A stretch of DNA of 64,000 nucleotides from NCBI GenBank assembly GCA_004335835.1, contig RWJK01001960.1:48994-112993 (forward strand). The letters run 5' to 3'. Shown piece after piece: positions 62,001-64,000 of the stretch. The position numbers and the translations under genes are program-made. The stretch is from Scenedesmus sp. ARA3 (taxonomy: Eukaryota > Chlorophyta > Chlorophyceae > Sphaeropleales > Scenedesmaceae). A model generated the notes under the pieces. The model saw only the letters and a list, made by a program, of their open reading frames with translations. It did not search any database and was not told the DNA's origin. How positions within the stretch are numbered: the first letter of the stretch is position 1; the number at the start of each line of letters is the position of its first letter.

Positions 62001-63580
62001 CCGTGCACGGACTCACATTGGTCAACCCCGCTGTAAACGTTGACTGGTTTGACTGTTCTGCTGACTCATGCAGGCCCAGAAGATCATTCCTGGGATCGGC
62101 AAGCCCATCACTGCCATCGACATCACCTATGACAGCAGCTGGATCCTGGCCACCACTGATGACCACCTGCTGGTCATTGGCGCTGTAACTGAAGGTGAGG
62201 CGTGTGATGTGATGGCAGATATAAGACCTCAATCGAGTGTGCCTATCAAGCGGCAGGCAGCAACTGCTTTTGCAAGACCTCGCAAGCCACTGCAGCCACG
62301 CTGCCTGCAGCAGCAGCAGCAAACAGCAGTCATTTCACGTGTCATTGACCACTAAGGCAAACTCGGACATTCTGAGGGATGCATCTATCTGTGTGTTGCA
62401 TGCTGCGTTGCATGAAGGGACCGCACAACTTGCAACGGTGGCAGTGTCACAACAGTTCACCCTAAACTCCTTACTGTGCTACACTTCCACTGCCGTGCAA
62501 ACAGCAGTGACAGCCACCCCCAGAGCTCCAACTTGCAACAGGGGCACGCCACGTGGACTGCTCTTGAAACCAGTGTTTCCCGACCATATGCGGCAGCTAC
62601 AAGCAGCATGTTGTACTAAGCGGTGTGATTCATGTGCTGCGCAGGTGTTCCTCGGAGTGCCTTTACTGGCCCGGGCGCACAAGCCCCCCTAAACATGCGC
62701 CTGCTGCGCCTGACGCCAGATGACGAGGCGGCGGCTGGCCTGGCTGGCTATGCCTTTACGAACGCCAACTTTCCATGGGTGACAGAGAGCAACAGCGAGT
62801 CTGATTGCGAGCGATGGATTTCAGCCAGCAGGGGCAGTTACACCGTCATGTGGAACTTTGCGAGGTATGTGTTCCAAGGGACGCTGTGCCCAAAGCTCTA
62901 TTGACGAGCACTTGTGAGCTGTGGCGGAGCCCCAGGGCCTGTGCTGTGACAGCCACGGCATCGGTGTGATGCAACACGACGCATTGAAATTTATGTGTTA
63001 CTGATGAGCACAACGCATCTGACACACTTGACCTTCTGGCTTGGCGTAAAATTTCACTGCTGCTGCTGCTGCTGCTGCTGTCGCTGCTGCCACCAGGGTG
63101 AAAACCAGCGCTGGCGCAACATTTGACGACGGCGACTATCCAACTTTTGAGGAGTACCATCTCTCTACCCAGGGCCAGCAGCCTGTAGTGGACAGCGCCT
63201 TCATGCACCACAGGTACGGAGTTCAGCTTTCAGTCATACTAAGTCACATGGATAGGTGTAATATGACAGATTAGGCATGGTAAATGCACAACCGTTCACC
63301 TGCAAGCAATGCTGGTCCAGAATTCCCCCTGCCCGAAGGCTCCTGGCGCTCCAAGTAGGCTGTCCCGGGTGTCTCATGCTGCCAGGGAGGGCTCACGAAA
63401 AGCCACCTCCAGTGGTGGTCCAGCTGATCGGCATCACCAGTAGCCTCAACCCCTTATCCTACCGTTGCTGACGTATACACCTGGCTGCCTGCGTGGTTTA
63501 TCATGTGCTGCAGGTATGCACCGCCGGGCAAGGATACGCTGGTGGTGGTTACACCCTTCAACGTGCACACAAGGGCGTAG
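59061..63580 (+). CDS. VID27/DEM (CYPRO4) family WD40-like protein
   Basis: Nine exons, join(59061..59120, 59553..59864, 60087..60285, 60925..61139, 61564..61809, 62074..62194, 62645..62864, 63097..63213, 63514..63580), 518 residues with consistent phases. After a PH-like region ending EDILWALKFAPHTEAYHAF, the C-terminal propeller has LLGLDRNRLSMWDIR, VVGSADGKISLYKAG, PGIGKPITAIDITYDSSWIL, TTDDHLLVI, RLLRLTPDD, FPWVTES and VDSAFMH... TLVVVTPFNV. These follow yeast Vid27 and plant DEM/CYPRO4 almost block for block. Vid27 is implicated in vacuolar import and degradation of gluconeogenic enzymes; plant DEM affects meristem development. The biochemical role is unclear. Family members are usually longer at the N-terminus, so the ATG at 59061 may be downstream of missing exons. 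Confidence 0.85.
61140..61445 (+). repeat. VID27 intron with exon-edge copy, intron duplication and telomere-like inverted repeat
   Basis: GTGAGGCGAAGCTGA follows the true exon end (61139) and again a short copy of it (GVEVSQ, ending 61264). The segment CTGTTGCTGAACACAATG...ACCTTTGATC occurs at about 61156 and 61398. Between them, 61193-61240 reads AGGGTTTAGGTTTTAGG then AACCCAAAACCTAACCCC, an imperfect inverted repeat of TTTAGGG-like telomere units. Confidence 0.65.
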
Positions 63581-64000
63581 CTGGAGCTGGCGTCACCGCC
63601 ACTGGCGTAACTGGAGCTGGCATAGCCGGGAATGATGTAGCTGGCAACACAGCTAAAACTGCCACATGCAATAGGATGTGCGTCCTGATGCAACAAGCAA
63701 GACAATGGAGACCTTTGCAGCTGCAGGACACTGCAGTCCTAGCACAGCATGCCACTAGTTTTTAAACTGCACAATCCTCAGTACCGACTCTTGGAAGTGA
63801 GCATGTGTATCAGCTGCTTGTGCTTAATGATGCTTCACAACTGTATGGAATTCTCGGCTCATGCCTTTTGCAGTGTGGGCCCATGCCTGGACACTGCCCT
63901 GGCTGAGCCCACACCTGTGACAGTGACCCCATTCAGTTGCACTATGGTCACCGAGATGTCCAGTTGCATGTCCAGGCATGTCCAGTTGCACCAAATCGTG
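63581..64000. other. 3' UTR with short tandem repeats
   Basis: Directly after the VID27 stop, 63580-63650 repeats (G)TAGCTGGAGCTGGC and GTAACTGGAGCTGGC. At 63935-63990 the motif ATGTCCAGTTGCA / CATGTCCAGGCATGTCC recurs up to the window end. No further gene is visible. Confidence 0.5.

Overview
The window is nuclear DNA of a green alga, probably Chlorophyceae. Genes are split by many GT-AG introns whose 3' ends are usually (CTG)n-CAG. CAG/CTG trinucleotide runs are everywhere and are read as Gln, Ser, Ala or Leu. Several secreted or membrane proteins carry R-R/K-L-L-Q motifs, and some genes have TGTAA, the poly(A) signal of chlamydomonad algae, downstream. I cannot name the genus. Splice models were built by hand from splice sites, reading phase and family knowledge.

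Layout. 18-779 (-): internal exon of a RAP/OPR-type helical-repeat protein. 1862-3131 (+): six-helix INSIG-like membrane protein. 4355-5700 (+): secreted five-repeat Gln-rich protein. 6761-7270 (-): candidate exons of an unrecognised gene. 8490-17221 (-) and 18034-23938 (+): two head-to-head genes for single-pass surface proteins that share an extracellular module, a juxtamembrane module and one intron position. 25390-27106 (+): selenoprotein T with an in-frame TGA and a SECIS-like hairpin. 27656-30225 (+): ciliary GTPase RABL2. 31668-33372 (+): probable GPI-anchored protein with two YtkA-like beta-sandwich regions. 35483-49736 (+): 19-exon GH31 alpha-glucosidase with a type II anchor and a trefoil-like domain. 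51350-53548 and 53608-57699 (+): secreted glycoproteins, possibly one gene. 59061-63580 (+): VID27/DEM family protein.

The most unusual property is window-wide. Introns carry diverged tandem copies of the edge of a neighbouring exon together with its splice site. Acceptor-side copies lie upstream of the true exon and donor-side copies lie downstream. I see this in the (-) surface-protein gene, RABL2, GH31, the 51-53 kb glycoprotein gene, VID27 and (once) the (+) surface-protein gene, with up to seven extra copies of one exon edge. Copies differ from each other, so they are not a simple assembly stutter. Whether they are decoys, alternative exons or relics needs RNA data.

Most of the window concerns the cell surface and secretion: two receptor-like proteins, a repeat protein, a GPI protein, glycoproteins and a membrane-anchored glycosidase. 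The housekeeping genes are SelT (ER redox), RABL2 (cilia), VID27, INSIG-like and an organellar RNA-binding candidate.
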